This document shows, piece after piece, positions 51,158 to 62,530 of a DNA stretch of 64,000 nucleotides. Origin of the DNA: Neodiprion pinetum (Eukaryota; Arthropoda; Insecta; Hymenoptera; Diprionidae). The notes under the pieces are model-generated. The model saw only the letters and a list, made by a program, of their open reading frames with translations, was not told where the DNA came from and searched no databases. Within the stretch, counting starts at the first letter, position 1, and each line of letters starts with the position of its first letter. The stretch is from positions 40,669,026 to 40,733,025 of the forward strand of contig NC_060234.1 of the NCBI RefSeq assembly GCF_021155775.2, read 5' to 3'. Made by a program: the position numbers and the translations under genes.

Positions 51158-51585
51158 CACTGAGAAAAATTTCATTTGTTATAGTAAATGGAAAAATTCA
51201 GTAAATCGGGTATCGTTAACAAAACTGTTTGAATATTGTTGGGATTACGAAAAACGAGGTACGCCTAACCATTTTGCGCTATTGTCGATCCTTTTTTGGT
51301 AATTGCAACGCGAAATCAGTTTCTGAGGTTTACTCTACTTTTTTACTTAAATAAGGCTTCAGGTCAATTTATTGTTGCACAAGTATTAAATTTTCGCAAC
51401 AGCTGCAAGAAAATCTAGCAACAGTGATCGTAATGAGAAAGAATAGTAACGGATACCAGACATTCCGGTAACAGCTGTAAAACGAATTTTCATTTTTCAC
51501 CTAGAACTATATTTTGTCGATTGTGGTAAAAAATGAAAATAGTCAAGGACCGAGCGTTAACCGTAAATAAAAATCTCTCTCGGTG
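51158..51585 (+). mobile_element. TA-flanked MITE, full-length copy C
   Basis: 428 bases starting CACTGAGAAAAATTTCATTT and ending AAAATCTCTCTCGGTG, with TA on both sides (51156-51157 and 51586-51587). Collinear with copies A and B; two changes in the right terminus. Confidence 0.85.
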
Positions 51586-54500
51586 TATAATATTAATTTT
51601 GAACAAAAACATGTCAAACATACGAAGCGTATAATATTTATACTTCTAATCGACAATCTTAACTCCAAATAGAGAAATAATTTACAACACTTTGGTCGAT
51701 TTCAAATTGAGACCAACTAATCGAGTGACTATGATCCTAAAAAGATAAATGATTTCGTATCAAAGTTAGCATAAGCCTCACGAACGGCGTAAAAATTTTC
51801 ATTTCACGCCTCGCGACGCAATCGCAAAGGGCCAAAGAGTCCCGGTTTCTCCATCGCACGAGGGACAGGCAGGAGTCAGATCTGGTATAAGGGCACGCAG
51901 AGGGCACAAGAGAGGCAAAGGTACCCGGCATGCCCTTGGGCGAGGCATGACGAGGTTTGCCATACGGGGGCTGTCGCTCTTCGAGAATTGAATTATGGCC
52001 GGTGGTTTAAACGCCGGGTTTAAATCGATCTCATACATCACATCACCCCAGGCACCTTTATTATTATATTCTCCTCCATTCCGAACCATTCTGTACGTAC
52101 GAATACATGCCCGTATCAATCCCCGCGAGTTAGCCTCTGTTGTGTGTCGTATTTCTCCCATTGCGCCGTATTCCAACAATAATATATATTTCTCCTCCGT
52201 TGTTGTATTATTCTATACGCGTGATTTCCTTTCGTTTCCTTTTTTTTTCTTTTTTGTATTTTATTACACCCAACTCGTGTGCAACCTCACTCCCGAAGCA
52301 CACATCGTAGACGGAGAGTAGCCAAAGGTTAAGGTTTACTGTTTTGTAACATCATCGGGCTGGAATCGTACAAACGCGTTCACGATACATCGCATCGGGA
52401 GATGAATTATTGTTGCCGATGATGGGTTTATTTTTGTTTTTTTTTTTTACACCGGGCCCGAATTATAAATGCATCACGCATGATTTGTTCGATGTGTGAG
52501 TAATATTTATTATTTTCAACGTGAGATGACATTTCTTGGTTTTTTATTTTTTTTTTTTTTTTTGCATTTTACAAACAGCGATACATGACATATTTATACG
52601 CAACGCGTATCAGGTTTTCATACCTTTATTGAATCCTCGCGGTCAGGTCAAGCTTGTTTGATAATCGTGACAAATTGCGGTAATTTTTTAATTCCGTTTT
52701 ACCCTCTTTTTCCGGTATTTTGTTTCCATTTTTTTTTTTTTTTTTTTTTTGTTTTTTTTTTATTCTTCTTCCCTCACGATACAAAAAGAAATTCGTTTCA
52801 CCTTTTTTCAAATGCCAAGCTTAAGCTGCCCCCCACCCCCACGTAACGTCAATTTTTCCGCGTATTAGATGAGTCCTCTTTCCGGAGATATCAGATTACG
52901 CGGGACCCCAATCCGCGAGGTTTCCCATTATTTTAGTTTCCATTTCAGATTGCGAAGCCGTAAGTGGAAACCGATAGCCAGGCGAGATACCCGCCTATCC
53001 AACCTTATACCCATGCAGTAGGTATACCCCCAACTATAAGCCATAGACCTGTACATATAAAATATACATACATATATGTATAGTTTTAGGTAGGTTAAGA
53101 ATCTATCCACAACTCGCTGAAACGATCTTTCAAGCGGTTTCGAGACGGCGGCGCTAATGCGGTAAAAAATTTGGCAAAAAAGAGGCTTGGAAAAAGAGAA
53201 TTTACGAACGGAATCGAAGGATGAAATTGGCCCGCTTTATCATTCTGCCAGAATACCCGAATTTCTGTAAAGTATCGAAAGAAGCGATCGTTTGTTAATT
53301 TGAAAGAATATACGTTAGGATATACAGTCTTTCAATAATTGCTTCGTAAATAATAATCGAGCTAGAATCGATGCCACATTCACTATTTTCAGTTTTCCTA
53401 TTATAGTAGTTATGGAATTTTGTTAAATCACAGACGAATTATTCCGTCTCGATATTTTGACAGCGAGTCAAAGAATTTGGTGCAAGCAAAGTTAATGGAT
53501 GAATAAATAAATATGGAAACTTAGTATTGAATAAAAGTGGCAAGTCACGCCGTTCCCCGTTCTGAAAAATTCTCTCTGTTCTACCAAAGTTTTCCAATAT
53601 TCTTGCCCTCTTCGCGCCACGCCGTCGATCCAATCTTCATCAGAGTATAAAATGTCTATGGTGTATTTTTTTATTTTACCTTTATTATCGCGATTAAAAG
53701 ACATTAATTTTTCTCCGGGTATGTATTTTCTACAAAAACGAATCATCCTGCGGGATATTAATCATACCTATATGTGCGGTGTGATGTATCGATAGGATGT
53801 ATGTATACGGAGTAAGTGATTTTGAATTCTGAGCTCTGCTCCTCGACGCCGATAAATGCAAATAATCTCGCGAAGGGCGGAATTCTCGCGTAAGTTTCAT
53901 GCGCAAAAACTTGTTCCGCAAGCTGCACGCATTGCTGCTGTTTATTATCATAAACACGCGTCATAATGCAGATAAATATGCGCTCATCTAACCACTTAAA
54001 CCATGCACGCAGAGCGTTGAGATGCGTGACTATCTTTCACGCTCCGGAAACTCTCGGTTATCTTCCTCTTGAACGGATCCTGACACGGACATTGTCCTGC
54101 CTATGTTATCAATATAATTTGCAGTACCGACCAGAGATGCTAACAATCTCGAAAAGACGAGTCCTGCGGGCTCTCGTCACATAGAATTAGGACTTCCTCT
54201 TAAAAAAATGTATAACAACAATTGCAATTTGTCAATGAAAAAATCTCGAGAATCATTTTTTCTTCCCTGGCGTAAATTCTATTCCTAAGATCTTACTCGA
54301 AAGATTTCTTTGATTCGCTGTCACAAAATCATGAATCACGGTCTATACCTGTGATAACAGAATTTTCAAGGACATACGTTCTGGAGAAAAAATTCATGGG
54401 ATACATCAAGCTTAGAAATTACCAAATCAATTTTTTTCATAGATTTTATCTGTACTTATGTTTCTTTTTTTTCTTCTTTCTAATTGCTCGAAATTTCTCA

Positions 54501-55898
54501 ACAATTTTTTATTTTTATCTGCAGTATTTTTATTTTTTGTCTTTTGATTGAGATCATTGAACAAAAAGATACGGATTCTTTATCCGTCAGCACTAGTCAG
54601 CAGGCATTTTCTCTAGGATATTATATTTATAGCTGGCCAAACGCCGCAGAGTTATGAATTATGATATCTGAAAGGTGAGAAGTTTTACCTGTTACTTTTT
54701 TTTTTTTTTTTTTTTATCCCTATCCATCATTATGTTTCTTACACCACAGCTCGACGTACATAAACTGGTTTCGAGGAAGCTGCAGGATCACCGTGCGGAC
54801 TCGGCGTGATCACCGTAAGGAAAATAAGGTGCGGTGAGAAATTCGCGAAGCCATATATTCATTCGCCTGACTCTGTTGTCGCGTTTTCTGAGGATACAAA
54901 CAGAGAAGGTATAATAGAGAAAATCTAGCTCCCTCTGATCCTTGAGTCTTTGAAAACCACGGCTGGAATCTTGCGAGTTGAGATCCTTGGAGCTAAACTC
55001 GCCTTGTCCACTTGAGCGCTCAAGGTGATCAAAACGCGTTGCCTTTGCCCTGTTCAAAGCCCTTCTACTATCCGCGAGAACATGAAACTGATAGTCTTCC
55101 TCCGGACGGCAGAGAATCGATATCCAAAGGTTCAAAAATCCACTAAGAAGATGTTCTATTTATAGTTCATGCCTCTGTGTTCGTTATTGTGATCTATACA
55201 GAGACGAAATAAGGATTGGTTTTTGAACAGTGATGAAAAAATGGATCAAGTCGCTTTGGGATCAAGACTTGGTCGATCAATTTGCAGCATTGTATGCGAT
55301 TATAATAATCCAGGCATTTTCTTGAGAGCGATTTTCTGTTCGGTTTTTCACGACTTGTCAATAAACCGAAACGAGTTCGCATCACGAAAAGCGGTCATTC
55401 GATCCATAAAGCTCGTTCAACGGGAGGGAAATGATATTCGGTAAACAATGTTGGTATTCATAAGATATGTACAACGTAACATATGGTACAGAATACAAGT
55501 CTATACATACATATTTAGGAGCTCGTTCTAGGGTGACACCAAATTGCTATTGAACAACTTGTGGTTTTGATACTCTGAAAAGATTGTAGATTTAACACTC
55601 GCGACTCAAAGTTCGCCAGGGTAAAAAACGTACGATCGGAAACCGTGTTACGATGAATGATTTGCTATAAAGTAATTAGTTATATATAGGTTTAAGAAAA
55701 CGCGTTGAGTAAATAATAGGAAAGTCTGCAGAGGGTGAGAAAATCTTTGGAACTTTTTTTACCTTCAAAAATCGTAGCATTGAATAAAGCTCACGTGTCT
55801 CAATCTCTTCTTAGCAGATCGTCTAACCTCTTTATTTTCTGATTCAGCGATTGATTCAGTCATCACTATTTTCGCCCTGTTGTCATGACCGAGGAACA
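51586..55898. other. non-coding stretch with T-tracts
   Basis: T-tracts at about 52436-52448, 52546-52563, 52729-52761 and 54697-54716. C-rich CCCCCCACCCCCAC at about 52829-52842 resembles foldback ends but has no adjoining word arrays. A minus-strand stop-free frame (54788-55135) begins without ATG and is not recognised. Confidence 0.55.
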
Positions 55899-56740
55899 GG
55901 GTGAGGTACAAAAATGCGAAAGACTAAAAAGTCGACGGGATGAAATCACGAAAGTCAAACTGCCTACAGTTAAAAACGTAGAAAGATCGTAAATACGAAA
56001 AGATTAATTGTAGAAGAATAAAAATTGAGAGCGCAAAAATGTATAAATAAATTTGTAAGTTTTTTTTTTTATCTAAGAATGGCTAAGATTACGAAGGGCA
56101 AAATATTGAATTGCGAAAATACCGAATAGTCCAAAAGTCAACTTCTCAAAGGTCAGACTGTTGCCTTTGTCGAAAATCTACGAACCCGAATTTATCAATA
56201 ACGACTGACCAAAGACTTGAAAGGTCGAAATCCTGAAACCCGCTCAAGACAAAATGACCAAAGTGCCGAAAGGTCGGATGACGTCAGAAAGCCATATATT
56301 CTCTGGAACGCCACACGTATCCGATGGCCAGTGTCTAGTGCCATTCAGCATAAGTTTACGTAACTATGACAACCGTATTATGGCTTTTCGGCTTTCTGGC
56401 CCCTTTTAATTTTGCGGATCGTAATTCTGCTCCCTTTGAACTTTGACTGTCGACAGCAAATTTCTTCGGTTTTGCATCTGTTCGAAGCATCAGCCGCTCG
56501 CAATTTTCAATTTCGGAACATTAATTTTTCCGTACCTGCACATTCTGTGCTTTGGTCATTCGGAATGCCGACTGTTCTGAAAATACTTTTTCGGATAAGC
56601 GAGCGTTCGGTTAAACGAACTTTCCTGCGAACAGTTATTCTACTGGCTAATTTATCAAGAAACCCAACTTCGGTACACTGATCATTCGAAAATTCGGATC
56701 TTTTTCGGATTTGATCTTTCGAGATTTCGACCCCCACCCC
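55899..56740 (+). mobile_element. foldback element 3 (long imperfect inverted repeat)
   Basis: The left end GGGTGAGGTACAAAAATGCG pairs with a right end whose reverse complement begins GGGGTGGGGGTCGAAATC. The left half is made of CGAAA/AAAGTC words and the right half of TTTCGG/TTCGGA words, with a spacer of about 95 bases. The inner arms pair CAGAAAGCCATA (56285-56296) with TATGGC...GGCTTTCTG (56380-56398). AGGAACA flanks both ends directly (55892-55898 and 56741-56747), a good candidate 7-base target duplication. No coding capacity. Confidence 0.7.
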
Positions 56741-59700
56741 AGGAACAACGTAAAAAGTTTAAATCGAATCCCGGCAGCTGATCAAAAATCCACGTACCTT
56801 TTTCTCAACCAGACTAGAAAACGATTCAAAAACCGATGATACCGAGACGTATAACCTCGAGCATCGCGCAGTCAGGAAAAACATTGCGAGGATGAAGAGG
56901 AGCAACTGCGAAAGAGGAAACATGGCGGAGCGGAGAACTGCGTCCGAAAGTCATCAAGGGATGATGAATAAAACCGTTTGAGGGTGGAGCGACTGCATCG
57001 CGACGTCTGCTGTCCGAAAGCTTTTCCAGGCATTCTTACAGCCTACGCAGGAGCCTTGCGGAGTTTTCACCCTTTGCTGTTTTACGGTGGCTCACGTATG
57101 GAGACCCATGCACACCCGGCGCTAGACCCACTCCAGCAAACAAAGCCAGTCTGCGACCCTTCGCGCCACGGCTTTACGTAACTTCCCGAGTTGCCTGACG
57201 GGTGAATCCATCCTCCGCCGGCCAATATTTGCCAATTTCAAACCGGCGAGCGGCGCCTTTGGGAGAGCCCGTTTTTTTTTACCGAAATTCAATTTGGCCC
57301 GGCTGGATGCGACGGTAGAAAAGGAAAATTAAAAAATGAGCTCCGATCGTGTTTTTTCTTTTTTTTTTTCTTTTTCTTTTTCTTTTAACGGGAAAAAAAT
57401 TTAATACAAGATGGAGAGACGGAAAACACGCCATTCCGAAGACGTTTCAACCACTTTAAACTGTATTCAGTGGTTCGATACCACGCCACACTTTTCCATC
57501 TGTCCATTATTCACCGATCTCAAAAGCTACGATGTATTTATTGCGTCGATAAAGCTTCTCGCCAATATTTACCCAGTTTTTCTACTCTTTGTCGACCGAT
57601 TTTCTTCCCGCAAAATATAAGATTCGTGAAACACGTCAACCAGTTATATGGGTATAATATTCAGAGGGCATCAAAGTTCGGTATTGAAGTTGAGGGGAAG
57701 CTCGTGATGAACATGTGGTGAATACATAATAGTAAATACGTGACTGAAAATTAAGAATATTACTGCGTTAACATAACGCTGTTCAAGTCCCAAAGATACG
57801 ATGTTTCAGATTGCTACGTATTATACTTACAGAATAATGTATGCTGGCTGAAATGTCTCCGAGGAATAAGAAAAAAAAAAAAACCTTTGAAATAGGTTGA
57901 ATAACGTTTATACCGTGTCAGTAAACTAGTGATAAAAATTCAAATTCTTATCCGAAACTGTCGTTACGAAACCGAGCCAAGAAAGAGGCTTCAACTTTAC
58001 GAGAAAATTAAAAAGGAGGTTGAAACTTTTTCACATCACCAAGAGAGTTGTATTAGAAATTAAAATGAGCAACGCGAAAGCTCAAGCTTGAAGTACACGA
58101 TGTATAATCTTCTCACAATCAGCCTGTTTGACTGATCCAGCCAATTCTCTTCACTTTTCCTCCTCCCGAAAAACGATTTATCAAATCTTCTGTATCTTCC
58201 GTGCATCTGTCTCGAAACGACCGGCGGATGAAAAAGCTTCAATCTCATTAGCCGTATCAGGTGAAATGTGATTTGATTTCGTGATCCGCGGTCTCGTCTT
58301 TGATACTTTTTTACGGTTACCATTGTGCGCGCACGTGAGTTACCTGAGCAAGTTGCGATCGGAGATAATTGGACGAGTTTTTCATCGATCTTTGAAGGGA
58401 ACAAGAACGCGTAGGCAACCCAAGTAACGCGAGATATCATAAAAGCGGAGCGCGAACTGCGGAATCCTACTTCAGTGTACAACTCTGCAGCAACGGGATT
58501 AACTTGTGTCAAGAAAAAAATAAAAAAAAAAAAAATAAAAAATAAACGAAAACTCGAGATTTACTCGATATTGCAGTCTCTGTAACGAGAGCCTCGAGCT
58601 GCAGGCTTTTCGCCTTGAGCACAGCAGTCGTAACTATCTCTAAGAAACGCAGCGTTCGATCGTGTAAAAATATGGATAACTGTGCGAGAAAGCAGACACT
58701 TTAGTTAGGTATATTAAGCCGAACTTGCGTTCAGCGATCCTGCAGTTACTTATTTATTTATTTTATTATTTTCAAATATTCTGGTCTGTTGATTTTCACT
58801 GACACTTGTTACAGTAACTTTTCTTTCTCGAAGAAGTTTACTTCCGTTTCAAAATCTCATTTCATCTTTTTGCTTGCCGTTTAAGCTCTCCGTTTGCCGC
58901 TTTTATACGGCATCGTTCGAACTGCATTTTTGCCACTTTTGCGTAATGAAATCGCGAATTGAAGAATTATTCAGAACCGAGGGGGGAGGATTCACTTACA
59001 GAGGGAATTCGTGGAGAGAATAAAGCAAGTATATAAATCCCGTCGAAAACTGTTTCGCGACCAAACTGATGAAATTTTTATAAATAGTTGCAGTCTCATT
59101 TACATGCAAGTTTTGCAAACTGGCAAATATCAACGATCTTCCGCAGTTGAAGTAGGGAAAAAATTCAAGAACTGATTCTCGGACTCGTGCTTAAAACAAG
59201 AAACGCGCACCTACGCAGTGATAAAATTTCCAACCGACGGAAGTGAATACCTCGGATGATTTGCGAGGAGCAGGTTTCAATGTAAAAGCCTTCATTTTGA
59301 TCATCCAACGTGGCGAAATTTTTTGACAGACCGTTGACGGATGTGCATCGCGTGGCCGTGAAAACGACGCGTTGCTTTTACTCGCCGGAGATGATTTGAC
59401 GTCGACCTTGAGTCCCTCGGGGCTTGCGGGCACTTAGACAGCGAGCACGTGAAGGCTAACCGCCGTTGTTATTACCGGCATTGTCGTGTTACCGTAACGA
59501 CGTCCGGCGGCGGTGATGAATTTCAATTTTTTTTTTTTTTTTATTCAGAGTATAATTCTCTTCAGTAAAATCACACAGTTTGTTCTGATTAAATTATTGA
59601 TATCGCTGAATATTCAATTTTTCAAGATTTTCAAATGCCAGTCTGGACTTCCATCGACTACGATTTGCTGTCATTTAACACAACGAGCCCCAATAATTTC

Positions 59701-60026
59701 ACCCCCTCATGGATATTGATTTTCACTGACAAACAATAAGCAATACCAAATCAAGCGTTGAGATAGAGGAAAAAAAAACAAACTTTTTTACGTTGAATCT
59801 TGTAATAAAACGAACAAAAACTATTGTTATTTAATCGCGAAACCTCCTTGGGGAGAAGAAAAATGGTCGCCCGAAGAAGGGGGATGGAATCTGAACGAGG
59901 ATAAGGTATTGTTGTCGTCGAATATGTCCGTAGACCAAATACAGATTAGCAGGTCTTGAGACCCGGGGGATTTCTCCCCATAAGCGTGCGGCTGCTTCGT
60001 GGCTGACATGCATTCGCGTTCATCCG

Positions 60027-60045
60027 TTCATTCATTCATTCATTC
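60027..60045. repeat. (ATTC)n microsatellite
   Basis: About four and a half TTCA units. Confidence 0.85.
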
Positions 60046-62512
60046 GCATCACCTGCGTTATCCGCCGTTTTTCCGTAATGGCGGAGCTCTCGAGGATTCG
60101 AAATCTCCAATTATTAAGTCTGATTACTCTCCCGCTCCGGTCTCGCGGTTGAGCCTTCATTATTTCCCATCTATCCGCTCGTTTTATGTATGCATATCAT
60201 AAACCGCGGCATCCAGGGACGACACAATAATTGCAGACATACCCGATACCGTCCCACCTTTCCTTCTTCCTCCGAGCTTGCTTTTCTCGGTAATGATACG
60301 TCTACTTCTGACACACCGATTCGAAATTCATTGACAGCTATGAGACAGCGGTGAAAGACTTTTGTAGGGGTTAAAACGAAGTAATTAACCATTTGCCGTA
60401 ACGATTTTCTCTCATTGATATTGGCGGTTGAATTATATTTCACTTCGTTAACATTAAATCAAACAATTTTCTTTTACCGTGTGAAGTAAACAAGTGTCAG
60501 AGATAGTTTATTTTCGTTTCGTAAGTTTTAAACATAATCATGGCATACCAAATAAGATATAAAAAAAAGAAAATCATTCATATTTCTCAATTCGATTATT
60601 CACCACTATAATTAATTGAACGTTTTCAAAATGAATAACGTTTGAATTGTTCAGTATGAATTGTCTATCCTCTCGTTTCTTTTTTTGTTTTTTACCATCC
60701 GAAATTGTCTCTCTGCATATCATTTATATTTCGTTACTTGCAAAATTGTCTCTCTGGTTTTCCTTGTTAAATAAAAGTTTCTTGTTACAATGTAACCGAA
60801 TGTATCGAAGATAAATCAATCGATTGTCGGCGCACTTTCATGTTCTTACTTCACATTGATTATTTACCGGTATAATCCTCGTCAATATCCACGGTTTGTT
60901 TTAAGTAGATGATGTACCATGGACAAGCAAAACAAAATAATGATTTCTTATCATCGAAGGGAGAAGTTCGATCTCTTGAATTAAGAATACGTAAAACTTT
61001 AAAACCCAATTAACTACCCCGTTAATGAAATTTAATAAAATTCAGTAAATTAAACTTACGGTTATAAAATTTCAAGATTCTCTCTTTTTTCGTTCATCTT
61101 TCAACGCAGAGCTTTCGAAACTTCACACTGAAATAATACTCCTACAATTCCGAACAATCGAATGTTTCTAACGTCCTACGCATTTCTCTTGTTATACATA
61201 AATTCGCATCGAAGTAAGTCGACCTTTGCGGCGAGTGCCCTGCAACAGTGAAAAACCTGCGGTAATCGCAGTTGGGTGTGAATCCAACTTTTTCATCTAT
61301 AATTTCAGCTTCATCCCCCCATCACCTATTATGCAATTTTTATGCTCAGCGAGTTTACACCCGATTAAACGCAATGCAGCGGGAGTTTGCAAGTTTGCAC
61401 CTTCCACTCGACACTTCTACCTGTCTTCACGTTTCTGTGTGAGTGTTTTATTCACAGGCCACGAACAGACTTCCCATCTTGCCTTGCCGGCATTCATCCG
61501 TGTATTCGCTTTGATCGCGGATCCCGATTGTCCCGAAGTTTCTATAACCGATTTACGCTGCACTTGCCGGCAGTCGAGCAGCCTTCGCAATTGTTCTTCC
61601 CGTACAAATGATACGCGCTCAATTCTGCAACCCTTGGATTATGCACATTGCGTACATGTATCCACAGTACCTCTCTATTTCCACATATTCACGACGATGC
61701 GAGTTATTCGCGTGATTAAGGCGAGAAAATATCCCAACGAGATGAGCCATTTTTTTTTTTTTTTTTTTTTATCTTCTCCCTTCGCGTACATAACACTGTA
61801 TTTCCACCTCGTCAACAGTTAACGAGCTCAAGGTTGAATTTCCGGCGTCAAAGCGGAGAGGTTAATGCTCAAATCCGTGACGTAATTCGAGTGAGTCTGG
61901 AGCCTTATACTTTCATTCATCGTCTCACCTCTCGTGATCTTCTTCACTCCGTCTAGACACCTGCGACAGTTTTTAACTGAATGCATTTCCCGCGCTGATG
62001 CGAGACTTGCAGAGGCGATACCGTGAGTCAATTCTTAACGCCACCCGGAAATCAATCGTCACCCGTACGTGAAGTTTTGAAAGCTCTCCGCGAGCTTGCG
62101 GCATTGTAACGAATCCGGTGATTATTGTTCCGGTTATTTTTCACCGTTTCACAGTTTCGAGGTGAAATGTGGCCGCGTATGAAGCTGCACTGGCTCCCTC
62201 GGGAGGCCGGGAAACGGGAATGAGAGGAGGAGACCAGACGTCCCGTTTTCCCGCAGCATCCCAGCCGGCATTATCTACAAGATTATTATATCTCCGGAAA
62301 CGGTGCGGTGTGCGCTGTTCGGGAAGGAAAATTGAAACACATATTTTTGAGCCTGTTTTCCTCGTTTTTCTTTCTCTCGCTCTCGCAGTTTGTCCCGGTG
62401 AAAAGTTGATCTTAAAATCCTCCATTCTGCGCGGAAATAAACGCGGCATCGTCTCTGAGAAACTGCAACGCGCAGCGAAGGTATTACTACGCGATCTATA
62501 TTATACGCAAGG

Positions 62513-62530
62513 CGTGTGTGTGTGTGTGTG
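62513..62530. repeat. (GT)n microsatellite
   Basis: Nine GT units in a row. Confidence 0.85.

Noticed and set aside
52829..52842. C-rich run resembling the foldback right end
   Set aside because: No CGAAA/TTTCG word arms on either side, so treated as an isolated C-tract.
54788..55135. Charged minus-strand frame of 115 codons
   Set aside because: Composition is protein-like, but it lacks an upstream ATG and any splice site or domain I can defend.
61226..61822. Longest plus-strand open frame, 198 codons
   Set aside because: It begins without ATG, includes a poly-Phe run from a T-tract and shows no recognised motif. This length is compatible with chance in 64 kb.
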